Positions 50,416 to 58,427 of a stretch of DNA of 64,000 bases are shown here, in pieces. Both the position numbers and the translations under genes were made by a program. This stretch comes from Villigracilis sp024434165. GTDB taxonomy: Bacteria > Chloroflexota > Anaerolineae > Anaerolineales > Villigracilaceae. The DNA is taken from the NCBI GenBank assembly GCA_030263665.1, contig SZPK01000001.1, positions 1 to 64,000 of the forward strand. The letters run 5' to 3'. The notes below the pieces were generated by a model. That model was not told where the DNA came from. It saw only the letters and a program-made list of their open reading frames with translations, and ran no database searches. Positions within the stretch are counted from its first letter, which is position 1. Every line of letters starts with the position of its first letter.

Positions 50416-52302
50416 ATGAAAGGCAATTTCGTGAATTTCAGACGCAATCGCCGCGCGGCTATGGCGCTGGCGCTTCTTGCAGCGCTATCCGCATTCACCA
50501 TCGCGCTGGCGGCGGGTGAAATGCTGGACCCATACTTTGGGACGAACGGCATCGTAACCACCAACTTCAACGGCATATACGATTTCTCGAATCGCGTCAT
50601 TCTCCAACCGGACGGCAGGATCATCGTCTCGGGCTTTGACCAGGACTCCACGCCGTTCGTCGCCCGCTACAACGAAAATGGAAGCGTGGATACCGCCTTC
50701 GGCGTCAACGGTGTCCTCACCCCGCAGATCAGCCCGTTCGGGAACATGCGCGTGGCGGTTCAATCGGATGGGAAATTGATCGTGGCGGGAACCAGCAACG
50801 GCAGATTTGTCGTCAGCCGTTACACCGCAAACGGCGCAAGCCTGGATACCTCCTTCGGCGCAAACGGCGTCATGTACTATCCCGATGACGGCAGCGATTT
50901 TGCCGTATTCCATTTCAGCGATGTCGTCATCCAGCCCGACCAGAAGATCATTGCAGTTGGCACCGAAATCATCGGAAACTACTATAACTACGTCATCCTG
51001 CGCCTCACCGCCAGCGGCGACCTGGACGAGACGTTCGTCACAAATGGCGTGAGAATCCTGGATGATGACGATTTTCCGAACGCCCGTTACAACAGCGCCA
51101 GGGCGGTTGCGCTTCAGGGAAATGGAAAAATCGTGATGTCCGGCGACATGATGAACGACTCCGACGGCGACCAGGAGATCACGCTCGCCCGCCTCAACCC
51201 CGATGGTTCGATGGATACCGCCAATTTCGGATCGAACGGCAAGGGAACCGTCTCGTTTCTGCTGGACGGCTTTGTTCACAGCAGCGGCGCGCTCCTCATC
51301 CAACCGGATGAAAGGATCGTTGTGGGAGGATATATTGATTACTACGCGACGCCCAATTCCGAAGACCTGGCGCTGGCTCGCATCAACGCCAACGGGACGC
51401 TGGATACCGCCTTCGGGGGAGATGGAATCGTCACGACCGACCTGGGTTTCAGGGAAAGAACGTCCGACATTGTCCTCCAGCCCGATGGCAAGATCGTGCT
51501 GGTCGGAAAAATGTATTCGCCCGATTTCGCCGATATTCTGCTCGTGCGTTACAACAGCAACGGCTCGCTGGACGACACCTTCGGCGAGAACGGGGTTTTG
51601 AGGGTGGATTTCAACAACGCCTCCGATTCCGGCAACGGAATTGCCCTTCAGCCGAACGGAATGATCGTCCTTGCCGCCACGAGAGACGGGAACGTCCTGC
51701 TGGCGCGGTACATCACGGATGTCTCCGATCATCCGCTTGTTTCCGCCACATTCACCTCGAAGAGCGGACCGGACGGCTGGATCCTTGAATCCACCGAGAC
51801 CAGCAGTCGGGGCGGCTCTCTCAACAAAACGGAAACCACCCTCCTCGTCGGGGATGATGCGAAGGATAGGGAGTATCGCGGCATTCTTTCCTTCAACACC
51901 ATCGGCATACCGGATGACGCCATCCTCACCTCGGCGGAGGTGAGAATCAAAAGACAGGGCATCGTCGGCACGGATCCGTTCGCCACGCACGGCGACCTGT
52001 TGCTGGAGATTCGCACCGGCGCGTTCAGTGGCAGCCTTGCCCTGCAGCTGTCCGATTTTCGCGCAGCGGGGTCGGCGGGCGCAGTGCAGGAACGCCTCAC
52101 CGCCCAAACGTACCCCTGGTACACCGCCGTGCTGGGCAGCACCAACCTGAAATACGTCAACAAATACGGCGTGACCCAATTCCGCCTGCGTTTCACCCTG
52201 GGCGATAACGACGATATGAGCGCCGATCATCTCAAACTTTTTACCGGCGAAGCCGCTGCGTCGAACCGCCCGGTCCTGCTTGTCACTTATTTTGTGCCGT
52301 AG
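50416..52302 (+). CDS. Secreted delta-60 repeat protein with DNRLRE-like C-terminus
   Basis: 628 residues from ATG 50416 (MKGNFVNFRRNRR), with GGAAAGGAAA before it; an earlier ATG at 50287 lies before the predicted start of transcription. A signal peptide (about 1-34) is followed by seven or so repeats of about 55-60 residues with DxxFGxxGxV, LQPDGxIIVxG and xxRYNxNGxxD (PF17164-type delta-60 repeats), which probably form a beta-propeller. From about residue 445 the same C-terminal domain as at 14055-17312 follows (DGWILESTETSSRGG, YVNKYGVTQFRLRF, LVTYFVP). It is a cell-surface or secreted protein with no known enzyme role. Confidence 0.85.
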   Translation: MKGNFVNFRRNRRAAMALALLAALSAFTIALAAGEMLDPYFGTNGIVTTNFNGIYDFSNRVILQPDGRIIVSGFDQDSTPFVARYNENGSVDTAFGVNGVLTPQISPFGNMRVAVQSDGKLIVAGTSNGRFVVSRYTANGASLDTSFGANGVMYYPDDGSDFAVFHFSDVVIQPDQKIIAVGTEIIGNYYNYVILRLTASGDLDETFVTNGVRILDDDDFPNARYNSARAVALQGNGKIVMSGDMMNDSDGDQEITLARLNPDGSMDTANFGSNGKGTVSFLLDGFVHSSGALLIQPDERIVVGGYIDYYATPNSEDLALARINANGTLDTAFGGDGIVTTDLGFRERTSDIVLQPDGKIVLVGKMYSPDFADILLVRYNSNGSLDDTFGENGVLRVDFNNASDSGNGIALQPNGMIVLAATRDGNVLLARYITDVSDHPLVSATFTSKSGPDGWILESTETSSRGGSLNKTETTLLVGDDAKDREYRGILSFNTIGIPDDAILTSAEVRIKRQGIVGTDPFATHGDLLLEIRTGAFSGSLALQLSDFRAAGSAGAVQERLTAQTYPWYTAVLGSTNLKYVNKYGVTQFRLRFTLGDNDDMSADHLKLFTGEAAASNRPVLLVTYFVP

Positions 52303-52416
52303 GCAAATCTGCTCACATGCGCCTGCCGCACTGCATCATCGAGCGGCGAACGGCAGTGCAGGCAGGACAGGCTAACGACGCCAATTGCGCAAGAAAGCGC
52401 ATCTCACAGATGAATT

Positions 52417-52457
52417 GAAGAGCGCGAAGAAGGTCTTGAGTCATCTTCGCGCTCTTC
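52417..52457 (+). terminator. Intrinsic terminator
   Basis: GAAGAGCGCGAAGA (52417-52430) pairs perfectly with TCTTCGCGCTCTTC (52444-52457), loop 13; no good T-run follows, so it may be a REP-like element instead. A second imperfect palindrome is at 52321-52366. Confidence 0.5.
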
Positions 52458-52550
52458 GCATCCTGGCGGTCAACATTTATTTCGGTGATTGAAAAACAGG
52501 CGCGCGGAGCGTATACTGATTTCATTGGAATGGCAGAGAAAGGAGAGCCC

Positions 52551-53678
52551 ATGCACGCTCATCGTTCCATCCTTTGCATCACGCCGCCGCACATGCTGAG
52601 GGAGATCGCGCGCAACGGAACCCCCACCCAGCGGGAGGTGGCGCAGCGGACGCTGACCGCCTCGGAAAGCCTGCGCGCAAAACGCAGCGCCATCGGCGGA
52701 AGGATCGCCGCTTCGCTGGCGGGCGCAATCGTGGGGGGAAAGGAACGCACCATCTTCGACGCGAAAAACGGCTCGAACCTGCCCGGCATCAAAGTGCGCG
52801 GAGAGGGCGACCCCGCCTCCCCCGACCCGGCGGTAAACGAAGCCTACGACGGCAGCGGCATCACCTACGATCTGTTCCTGAACGCGTTCGGGCGAAACTC
52901 CATTGACAACAACGGCTTGAAGTTGAACTCCACCGTCCATTACCAGAAAGGCTACGACAACGCCTTTTGGGACGGCGAGCAAATGGTCTACGGCGACGGC
53001 GACGAAGACCTGCCCCCCGCCGAACGGCTCTTCAACCGCTTCACCAAAGCGCTGGATGTGATCGGGCACGAACTCACGCACGGCGTAACGCAATACGAAG
53101 CCAACCTCAATTACTATGCCCAGCCCGGCGCGCTGAACGAATCCATGTCCGATGTCTTCGGCTCGCTCGTCAAGCAATACCAGCGCATGCAGACCGCCGA
53201 CCAGGCGGATTGGATCATCGGCGAAGGCTTGTTCACCGAAAACGTCAAGGGCGTGGGCATCCGCTCGATGAAAGCGCCCGGCACGGCATACGACGACCCG
53301 GTGCTCGGCAAAGACCCTCAGCCCGCACACATGAAGGATTACGTCAACACCATCGAAGATAACGGCGGCGTGCACATCAACTCCGGCATCCCCAACCACG
53401 CCTTCTACATCGCCGCGCGCGAACTCGGCGGCTACGCCTGGGAGAAGGCTGGTGCGATCTGGTACAAAGCGCTGGCGGACAAACTCCACGCTGCATCCAG
53501 TTTTGCTGATGCCGCCAACCTCACGGTCCAGGCTGCGGCGGAACTTTTCGGCTCGGGCAGCCTCGAAGAGCAGGCGGTCAAAACCGGCTGGGCGCAAGTG
53601 GGCATCAGCGTGGGCGCGCCGCCCGCAAACGAGGGGTGTTTCACTTCGGTCCTGCGCGCGCTGGGACTCGTCAAATGA
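52551..53678 (+). CDS. Protealysin-type M4 metallopeptidase
   Basis: 375 residues from ATG 52551 with AAAGGAG upstream. The start has the short protealysin propeptide rather than FTP: MHAHRSILCITPPHMLREIA. There is no signal peptide, as in protealysins. The zinc site is H173-E-L-T-H177 in GHELTHGVTQYE, with the third ligand Glu in GALNESMSDVFG; the catalytic His is in the DNGGVHINSGIPNHAFY region. Genuine members are cytoplasmic or exported without a signal peptide. The next gene overlaps its stop (ATGA) and encodes an emfourin-like inhibitor. Confidence 0.9.
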   Translation: MHAHRSILCITPPHMLREIARNGTPTQREVAQRTLTASESLRAKRSAIGGRIAASLAGAIVGGKERTIFDAKNGSNLPGIKVRGEGDPASPDPAVNEAYDGSGITYDLFLNAFGRNSIDNNGLKLNSTVHYQKGYDNAFWDGEQMVYGDGDEDLPPAERLFNRFTKALDVIGHELTHGVTQYEANLNYYAQPGALNESMSDVFGSLVKQYQRMQTADQADWIIGEGLFTENVKGVGIRSMKAPGTAYDDPVLGKDPQPAHMKDYVNTIEDNGGVHINSGIPNHAFYIAARELGGYAWEKAGAIWYKALADKLHAASSFADAANLTVQAAAELFGSGSLEEQAVKTGWAQVGISVGAPPANEGCFTSVLRALGLVK

Positions 53679-53983
53679 CGCGCATCCTCTTTGAACGGAC
53701 GGGGGGATTCATGGGACGGAAGGTGAGCCTGGAACTTGATTTGGATGAACTGCCCGCGCCTCAAGCCGGGACGTTGAAGCGGCTGCTGGACGAGACGGGT
53801 TTTTCCACGCTGGAAGCGGCGTACCCCGCCCCCTCCTCCGCCCGCGATGTCTTCACATATCAAATCACCGTCGAAACCGAAAGCGGTCGGCACACCGTAC
53901 AGGCGACGGACCTCTCCATGCCCAATGCCCTGCGCCCGCTGGTCGGGGAACTCTCCCGCCTCGCGCAAACGAGAAGGTCATAG
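53675..53983 (+). CDS. Emfourin-like protealysin inhibitor
   Basis: 102 residues. The ATG is at 53675, in the TGA of the protease gene (ATGA), so the two are coupled. The sequence MTRILFERTGGFMGRKVSLELDLDEL and GRHTVQATDLSMPNALRPLVGELSR follow the pattern of the emfourin family (RxGGFxG, E-rich, DxxMPxxLrpLixxL). In Serratia the protein inhibits protealysin. The gene order protease-inhibitor is as in that case. Confidence 0.85.
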   Translation: MTRILFERTGGFMGRKVSLELDLDELPAPQAGTLKRLLDETGFSTLEAAYPAPSSARDVFTYQITVETESGRHTVQATDLSMPNALRPLVGELSRLAQTRRS

Positions 53984-53997
53984 CCCCTATACAGCGG

Positions 53998-54333
53998 TCA
54001 GAATCCCTTTTTCGCGGCGATCAAGTCAAAATGAACCGGGATGATATGCGTCACACCCACCAATTCGAGCACATCCATGACGTGCTTCTGGGGGTTGAAC
54101 AGCGCCATCTTCCCGCCTTTGCCTGCTACAACTTTGGCGGTGTTGACCAATAGTGGAATCCCAATGGACGAGATATAACTGACATTGGACATATCCACCA
54201 AAACGCGCCGCTTCTCCCCCGCGCAGTGATGGAGGAAGTCCATTTCGATGGCGTAGACGCCGCTGCTATCCAGCTTGCCATCGAGGGAAATCAACCGAAT
54301 CCCGTGTTCAAGTTCGCTTACCTGGAGTTTCAT
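53998..54333 (-). CDS. STAS-domain anti-sigma factor antagonist
   Basis: 111 residues. The STAS core has LISLDGKLDSSGVYAIE, VLVDMSNVSYISSIGIPLLVNTAKV (the Ser of YISSIG would be phosphorylated by an anti-sigma kinase) and MALFNPQKHVMDVLELVG. It acts by binding an RsbW/SpoIIAB-type kinase. No partner lies nearby. Confidence 0.85.
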   Translation of the reverse strand: MKLQVSELEHGIRLISLDGKLDSSGVYAIEMDFLHHCAGEKRRVLVDMSNVSYISSIGIPLLVNTAKVVAGKGGKMALFNPQKHVMDVLELVGVTHIIPVHFDLIAAKKGF

Positions 54334-54411
54334 TTCGCCTTCATCCTGTCAACGTGGCTACGCGCAGACCACTTGGTATTATGACACAAACGGAACAGCA
54401 AGGCAATTCCC

Positions 54412-54438
54412 TTGCAAATGTCAACTCTGTGCTATAAT
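54412..54438 (+). promoter_or_regulatory. Extended -10 promoter of the aspS leader
   Basis: TGCTATAAT (TG at 54430-54431, TATAAT at 54433-54438) with a weak TTGCAA 15 bases upstream (54412-54417). Transcription would start near 54445, only a few bases before the leader ATG at 54448. Confidence 0.75.
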
Positions 54439-54447
54439 CCGCGCACG

Positions 54448-54528
54448 ATGTTCGATCACCACAACTTCGCCAACGATAATAATAACGCGAATGACGATAC
54501 AGCCTATCGTTGGGCGAAGCCTTGCTAG
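54448..54528 (+). CDS. Asp/Asn-rich leader peptide of aspS
   Basis: 26 codons from ATG 54448 to TAG 54526. Asp stands at positions 3, 10, 16 and 17, and Asn at 6, 9, 11, 12, 13 and 15: ten of the 26 residues (for example NDNNNANDD at 9-17). There is little or no untranslated leader, so translation is probably leaderless. The last codons overlap the antiterminator arm (54508-54517). A ribosome stalled at the Asp/Asn block by lack of charged tRNA would leave this arm free. This is the layout of amino-acid operon attenuators; sensing of Asp and Asn is inferred from composition. Confidence 0.75.
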   Translation: MFDHHNFANDNNNANDDTAYRWAKPC

Positions 54529-54590
54529 TTGACGGATAGAGACAGGTCAAACCAAATCGCCCAACGCTCAAGCGTGGGCGATTTATTTTA
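54508..54590 (+). promoter_or_regulatory. Attenuator: antiterminator and terminator stems before aspS
   Basis: CGTTGGGCGA (54508-54517, inside the leader peptide codons) is fully complementary to TCGCCCAACG (54557-54566). The latter also forms the left arm of the terminator AAATCGCCC-A-ACGC/GCGT-GGGCGATTT (54554-54567 with 54572-54584), which is followed by ATTTTAT. The two structures exclude each other. A small hairpin TTGAC/GTCAA lies between (54529-54533 and 54546-54550). Confidence 0.8.
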
Positions 54591-54599
54591 TCTAAACTT

Positions 54600-54672
54600 A
54601 ACCGCGAAGCACGCAAAGACCGCGAAGTTTCTTTCTTCTTTCATCTTTGCGACCTTTGCGCTCTTCGCGGTT
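54600..54672 (+). repeat. AACCGCGAAG/CTTCGCGGTT palindrome in the aspS leader
   Basis: AACCGCGAAG (54600-54609) and CTTCGCGGTT (54663-54672) with ACGCAAAGACCGCG and TTTGCGACCTTTGCG between. The same motif flanks the GxxExxY gene at 41770-42420. It lies between the attenuator and the aspS ribosome site. Confidence 0.75.
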
Positions 54673-54693
54673 CAAAAAAATCGGAGGCGCATC

Positions 54694-56457
54694 ATGTACA
54701 GAACTCATACTTGCGGAGAATTACGCGCCAGCCACGCGGGGCAGACGGTCACGCTGGCAGGGTGGGTCAATCGCCGCCGCGACCATGGCGGGGTGGTCTT
54801 CATTGATTTACGAGACCGTTCGGGGCATGTTCAAATCACCATCAATCCCGACCTGTCCAAAGAGACGCTCGACGTCGTGGCGGATGTCCGCTTCGAGTGG
54901 GTGCTGCAGGTGGAGGGTCTGGTGCAGAGGCGCCCCGCAGGGAACGAAAATCCCAACATGGCAACGGGCGAGATCGAGATCATTGCCAAAAACATCACCG
55001 TCCTGAATCAGTCCAAAACGCCGCCCTTCATGGTCAACACGGACAACGACCTGCCCGACGAGAACATGCGCCTGAAATACCGCTATCTCGATTTGCGCCG
55101 CGAACGGATGACCCGCAATATGGTCCTGCGTCACAAAGTCGTCAAATTCATGCGCGACTATCTCGATAAGGAAGGCTTCATCGAGATCGAAACGCCGATC
55201 CTGTTCAAAGCCACGCCCGAAGGCGCGCGCGACTACATCGTGCCGTCGCGCATCTACCCGGGACAGTTTTACGCCCTGCCCCAGTCGCCCCAGCAGTTGA
55301 AGCAGTTGCTGATGGTTGCAGGCATGGACAGGTACTTCCAGATCGCGCGCTGTTTCCGCGACGAAGACCTGCGCGGCGACCGTCAGCCCGAGTTCACGCA
55401 ACTTGACCTGGAGATGTCCTTCGTGCAGCGCGACGATGTCCTGGCGCTTGTGGAAAGGTTGTACACAGCGATGATTCCCGCCGTCGCGCCGCACAAGAAG
55501 TTGCTCTCCACGCCGTGGCACAAACTTTCGTATCGTGAAGCCGTTGAACGATTCGGCTCGGACAAACCCGATCTGCGCTTTGGCATGGAATTGACCGATG
55601 TCAGCGATGTGTTTGCGAAGAGCGAGTTCAAGGTCTTCAAGTCCGCGCTGGAGGCGGGCGGCGCGGTCAAGTGCATCGTCGCGCCGAAAGCCGCGGACAT
55701 GTCTCGCAAGGAAGTGGACGCGTTGACCGAGTCCGCGAAGGGGCTGGGGGCGAAGGGCTTGGCAACTTTAGCGGTAACAGCTGAGGGCGTGAAGGGAAGC
55801 GCCGCGAAGTTCGTTTCACCCGAAGAGGTTGAAGCGGTCAAATCCAAAACGGGTGCGGGAGTCGGCGATCTCATCCTGTTCGCGGCGGATGAGCGCGCGG
55901 TCGTCAATAAAGTGCTGGGCGGGCTGCGTTTGATTCTGCGCGACCAGTTGAATCTCGCCGATCAAGACCTGATGGCATTTGCTTGGATCGTGGACTTCCC
56001 GATGTTCGCGTGGAACGAAGAAGAGAAACGCTGGGACGCGGAGCATCATCCGTTCACCATGCCGCAGATGGCGGATCTCGACAAGTTCGACACCGACCCC
56101 GGCTCGATCCTGTCGGATGCGTATGATATGGTCTGCAACGGCTACGAGATGGCTTCGGGTTCGATCCGCATCCATCGCCGCGATATTCAGAATAAAATCT
56201 TCCAGATGCTTGGACATTCAGACGAAGCCATCCAGGCAAAGTTCGGTCACATGCTGGAGGCGTTCGAGTACGGCGCTCCCCCACATGGAGGGATGGCTCC
56301 AGGCATTGACCGCCTCGTGATGCTGCTGGCAGACGAACCCAACATCCGCGAAGTGATCGCCTTCCCGAAGAACCAGGCAGGACGCGACGTGATGGCGGAT
56401 GCGCCGTCCGAAGTCGAGCCGAAGCAGTTGAAAGAGCTGCATATTAAGTTTTCGTAA
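54694..56457 (+). CDS. aspS: Aspartyl-tRNA synthetase, non-discriminating type
   Basis: 587 residues from ATG 54694 (MYRTHTCGELRA), with GGAGG upstream. The anticodon-binding domain has GWVNRRRDHGGVVFIDLRDRSG. Position 31 is His and about 83 is Gly, as in the Pseudomonas enzyme that charges both tRNA-Asp and tRNA-Asn, whereas discriminating enzymes have Leu at 31. Class II motifs: motif 1 in FIEIETPILFKATPEGARDY, motif 2 FRDEDLRGDRQPEFTQLDLE, motif 3 GGMAPGIDRLVMLL. A GAD domain (about 300-430) marks the bacterial type. Mischarged Asp-tRNA-Asn would be converted by GatCAB, encoded just downstream and at 61269. No asnS is seen. Confidence 0.93.
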   Translation: MYRTHTCGELRASHAGQTVTLAGWVNRRRDHGGVVFIDLRDRSGHVQITINPDLSKETLDVVADVRFEWVLQVEGLVQRRPAGNENPNMATGEIEIIAKNITVLNQSKTPPFMVNTDNDLPDENMRLKYRYLDLRRERMTRNMVLRHKVVKFMRDYLDKEGFIEIETPILFKATPEGARDYIVPSRIYPGQFYALPQSPQQLKQLLMVAGMDRYFQIARCFRDEDLRGDRQPEFTQLDLEMSFVQRDDVLALVERLYTAMIPAVAPHKKLLSTPWHKLSYREAVERFGSDKPDLRFGMELTDVSDVFAKSEFKVFKSALEAGGAVKCIVAPKAADMSRKEVDALTESAKGLGAKGLATLAVTAEGVKGSAAKFVSPEEVEAVKSKTGAGVGDLILFAADERAVVNKVLGGLRLILRDQLNLADQDLMAFAWIVDFPMFAWNEEEKRWDAEHHPFTMPQMADLDKFDTDPGSILSDAYDMVCNGYEMASGSIRIHRRDIQNKIFQMLGHSDEAIQAKFGHMLEAFEYGAPPHGGMAPGIDRLVMLLADEPNIREVIAFPKNQAGRDVMADAPSEVEPKQLKELHIKFS

Positions 56458-56464
56458 GTTAATC

Positions 56465-56537
56465 ACCACAAAGGGTCACGAAGTGTCACAAAGGTTTTAA
56501 GGCTTTTCCTTCGTGTACCTTAGTGACCCTTCGTGGT
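56465..56537 (+). repeat. ACCACAAAGGGTCACGAAG-type hairpin, copy 1
   Basis: 73 bases between aspS and gatC. The ends ACCACAAAGGGTCAC and GTGACCCTTCGTGGT pair. Copy 2 is at 56857-56928. Confidence 0.85.
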
Positions 56538-56548
56538 AAAGAGGTTTT

Positions 56549-56848
56549 ATGACCCAAACCATTGATACAAAAACCGTAAAACACGTAGCATTCCTCGTCC
56601 GCCTCGGAATCTCCGAAGAGGAAGCGCAGAAATTCAGCGGACAATTCTCCTCCATCATTGATTACTTCAACATGCTCAACGAAGTGGATACGGAGAACGT
56701 CCCGCCCGCCTCGGATATCGCCAACGCCGAGAACGTGCTGCGCGAAGATGAAGTCAAACCGTCCATGAGCCGCGAAGAGTTTCTGAAAAACGCCCCACAA
56801 TCCGAACGCGGCTACGTCAAAGTGCCGACCGTTTTAGGCGACGAGTAA
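56549..56848 (+). CDS. gatC: Asp/Glu-tRNA(Asn/Gln) amidotransferase subunit C
   Basis: 99 residues. The GatC pattern is complete: HVAFLVRLGISEEEAQKFSGQFSSIIDYFNMLNEVDTENV (helices that wrap the GatA-GatB interface; quoted in pattern only as RLGISEEEAQ, IIDYFNML and DTENVPP), then LREDEVKPSMSREEFLKNAP and GYVKVPTVLGDE. It stabilises the GatA-GatB complex. A 73-base hairpin lies on each side of this gene. Confidence 0.93.
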   Translation: MTQTIDTKTVKHVAFLVRLGISEEEAQKFSGQFSSIIDYFNMLNEVDTENVPPASDIANAENVLREDEVKPSMSREEFLKNAPQSERGYVKVPTVLGDE

Positions 56849-56856
56849 AAGGATAA

Positions 56857-56928
56857 ACCACAAAGGGTCACGAAGGTACACAAAGGTTTAAGGCTTTTCC
56901 TTAGTGATCCTTTGTGACACTTCGTGGT
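56857..56928 (+). repeat. ACCACAAAGGGTCACGAAG-type hairpin, copy 2
   Basis: 72 bases between gatC and gatA, about 80% like copy 1 by eye; the pairing ends are ACCACAAAGGGTCACGAAG and its near-complement TTTGTGACACTTCGTGGT. Confidence 0.85.
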
Positions 56929-56938
56929 ATGAAAAACT

Positions 56939-58399
56939 ATGGAATTAACTCAACTATCCATTCGAGAAGCCCACAACCTTCTCACTACAAAGAAAATCTC
57001 CTCGGTCGAACTGACGCAAGCCATGCTTGACCGCATCCATGAAGTGGACAAAAAGGTCAAGTCCTATGTCACGGTCACGGATGATCTAGCACTTGAACAG
57101 GCGAAGCAAGCCGATGAGCGCATTGCCAAAGGCGAGAACGTCACCCCGTTGACGGGCATTCCTTTCTCGATGAAAGACTGCATCTCCACGCGCGGAGTCC
57201 GCACTACCTGTTCCTCTAAGATTCTCGAAAATTACGTTCCGCAGTACAACGCCACCGTCACGAACAAACTCGCAGAGGCGGGCGCCGTCCTCCTCGGCAA
57301 GACCAACATGGACGAGTTCGGCATGGGCTCCTCGTGCGAGAACTCCGCCTTCTTCAACACCCACAACCCCTGGGATTTGGAGCGCGTCCCTGGCGGCTCG
57401 AGCGGAGGTTCCGCCGCAGCGATGTCGGCGAGTCTCGCCACCTTCACCATCGGCGAAGATACGGGCGGGTCCGTCCGCATGCCCGCAGGTTTCTGCAACG
57501 TCACTGGCATCAAGCCCACTTATGGGCGCGTCTCGCGTTACGGTCTCATCGCTCTCGTCTCTTCATTCGATTCCATCGGTCCCATGACCCGCGACGCCTA
57601 CGACTGCGCGACCGTCCTCGAACACATCGCAGGTCACGACCCGCACGACAGCACCACGTACCAATTACCGGTCCCCAATTACACAAAAGACATCAACAAG
57701 CCCGTCAAGGGCATGAAGCTCGGCATTCCAAAAGAATATTTCGTGGCAGGCATGGAAGCGGGCGTTGAATCCGCGTTGCAGGAAGCCATCCGCCAGTTCG
57801 AAAAACTCGGCATGGAGATTCACGAAGTCTCCCTCCCCCACACCAAATACGCCCTCCCCGTTTACTATCTTCTGCTTTTTGCCGAAGCCAGCGCCAACCT
57901 CGCCCGCATGGACGGCACGCGTTTCGGTCTCTCCGTTTCAGAAAACGCGAAGGATGTCATTGACATCTACCTCCAGACCCGCCGTGAAGGATTCGGTGAG
58001 GAGGTCAAGCGCAGGATTATGCTTGGCGCGTACGCTCTCTCTGCGGGATATTACGACGCGTATTACTTGAAGGCGCAAAAAGTCCGCACGCTTCTTCGTC
58101 GGGACTTTGAAACTGCTCTGGCTTCCTGTGACCTGCTCCTCGCCCCGACCTGTCCCACCACCGCCTTCAAACTCGGCGAGAAGACCAGCGACCCGCTCGA
58201 AATGTATCTCTCCGATATTTATGTTGTTGCCACCAACCCCGCTGGCGTTCCTGCGTTGGCATTGCCCTGCGGCTTCTCCAAGGACATGCCCGTCGGTATG
58301 CAGCTCATCGGCAAGCATTTAGATGAATCAACCCTGTTCCAAGTCGCTCACGCCTACCAGCAAGTGACCGATTGGCATAAGCAACTGCCGCCAATTTGA
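56939..58399 (+). CDS. gatA: Asp/Glu-tRNA(Asn/Gln) amidotransferase subunit A
   Basis: 486 residues. The amidase signature with Ser-cisSer-Lys is complete: PFSMKDCI (Lys about residue 77), PGGSSGGSAAAMS (cis-Ser) and GEDTGGSVRMPAGFCNVTGIKPTYGRVSRYGL (nucleophile Ser; quoted in parts). It hydrolyses glutamine and passes ammonia through GatB. The C-terminal part has DLLLAPTCPTTAFKLGEK. The start ATG 56939 has no strong ribosome site; the palindrome before it may expose or hide the start. Confidence 0.93.
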   Translation: MELTQLSIREAHNLLTTKKISSVELTQAMLDRIHEVDKKVKSYVTVTDDLALEQAKQADERIAKGENVTPLTGIPFSMKDCISTRGVRTTCSSKILENYVPQYNATVTNKLAEAGAVLLGKTNMDEFGMGSSCENSAFFNTHNPWDLERVPGGSSGGSAAAMSASLATFTIGEDTGGSVRMPAGFCNVTGIKPTYGRVSRYGLIALVSSFDSIGPMTRDAYDCATVLEHIAGHDPHDSTTYQLPVPNYTKDINKPVKGMKLGIPKEYFVAGMEAGVESALQEAIRQFEKLGMEIHEVSLPHTKYALPVYYLLLFAEASANLARMDGTRFGLSVSENAKDVIDIYLQTRREGFGEEVKRRIMLGAYALSAGYYDAYYLKAQKVRTLLRRDFETALASCDLLLAPTCPTTAFKLGEKTSDPLEMYLSDIYVVATNPAGVPALALPCGFSKDMPVGMQLIGKHLDESTLFQVAHAYQQVTDWHKQLPPI

Positions 58400-58427
58400 T
58401 ACTGGATGTTTGATAAGAGGTAATTGA

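Noticed and set aside
52321..52366. Imperfect GCCTGCCGCACTGC palindrome as a terminator
   Set aside because: No T-run, arms differ by one base and it lies in a repeat-rich gap; left as a possible REP.
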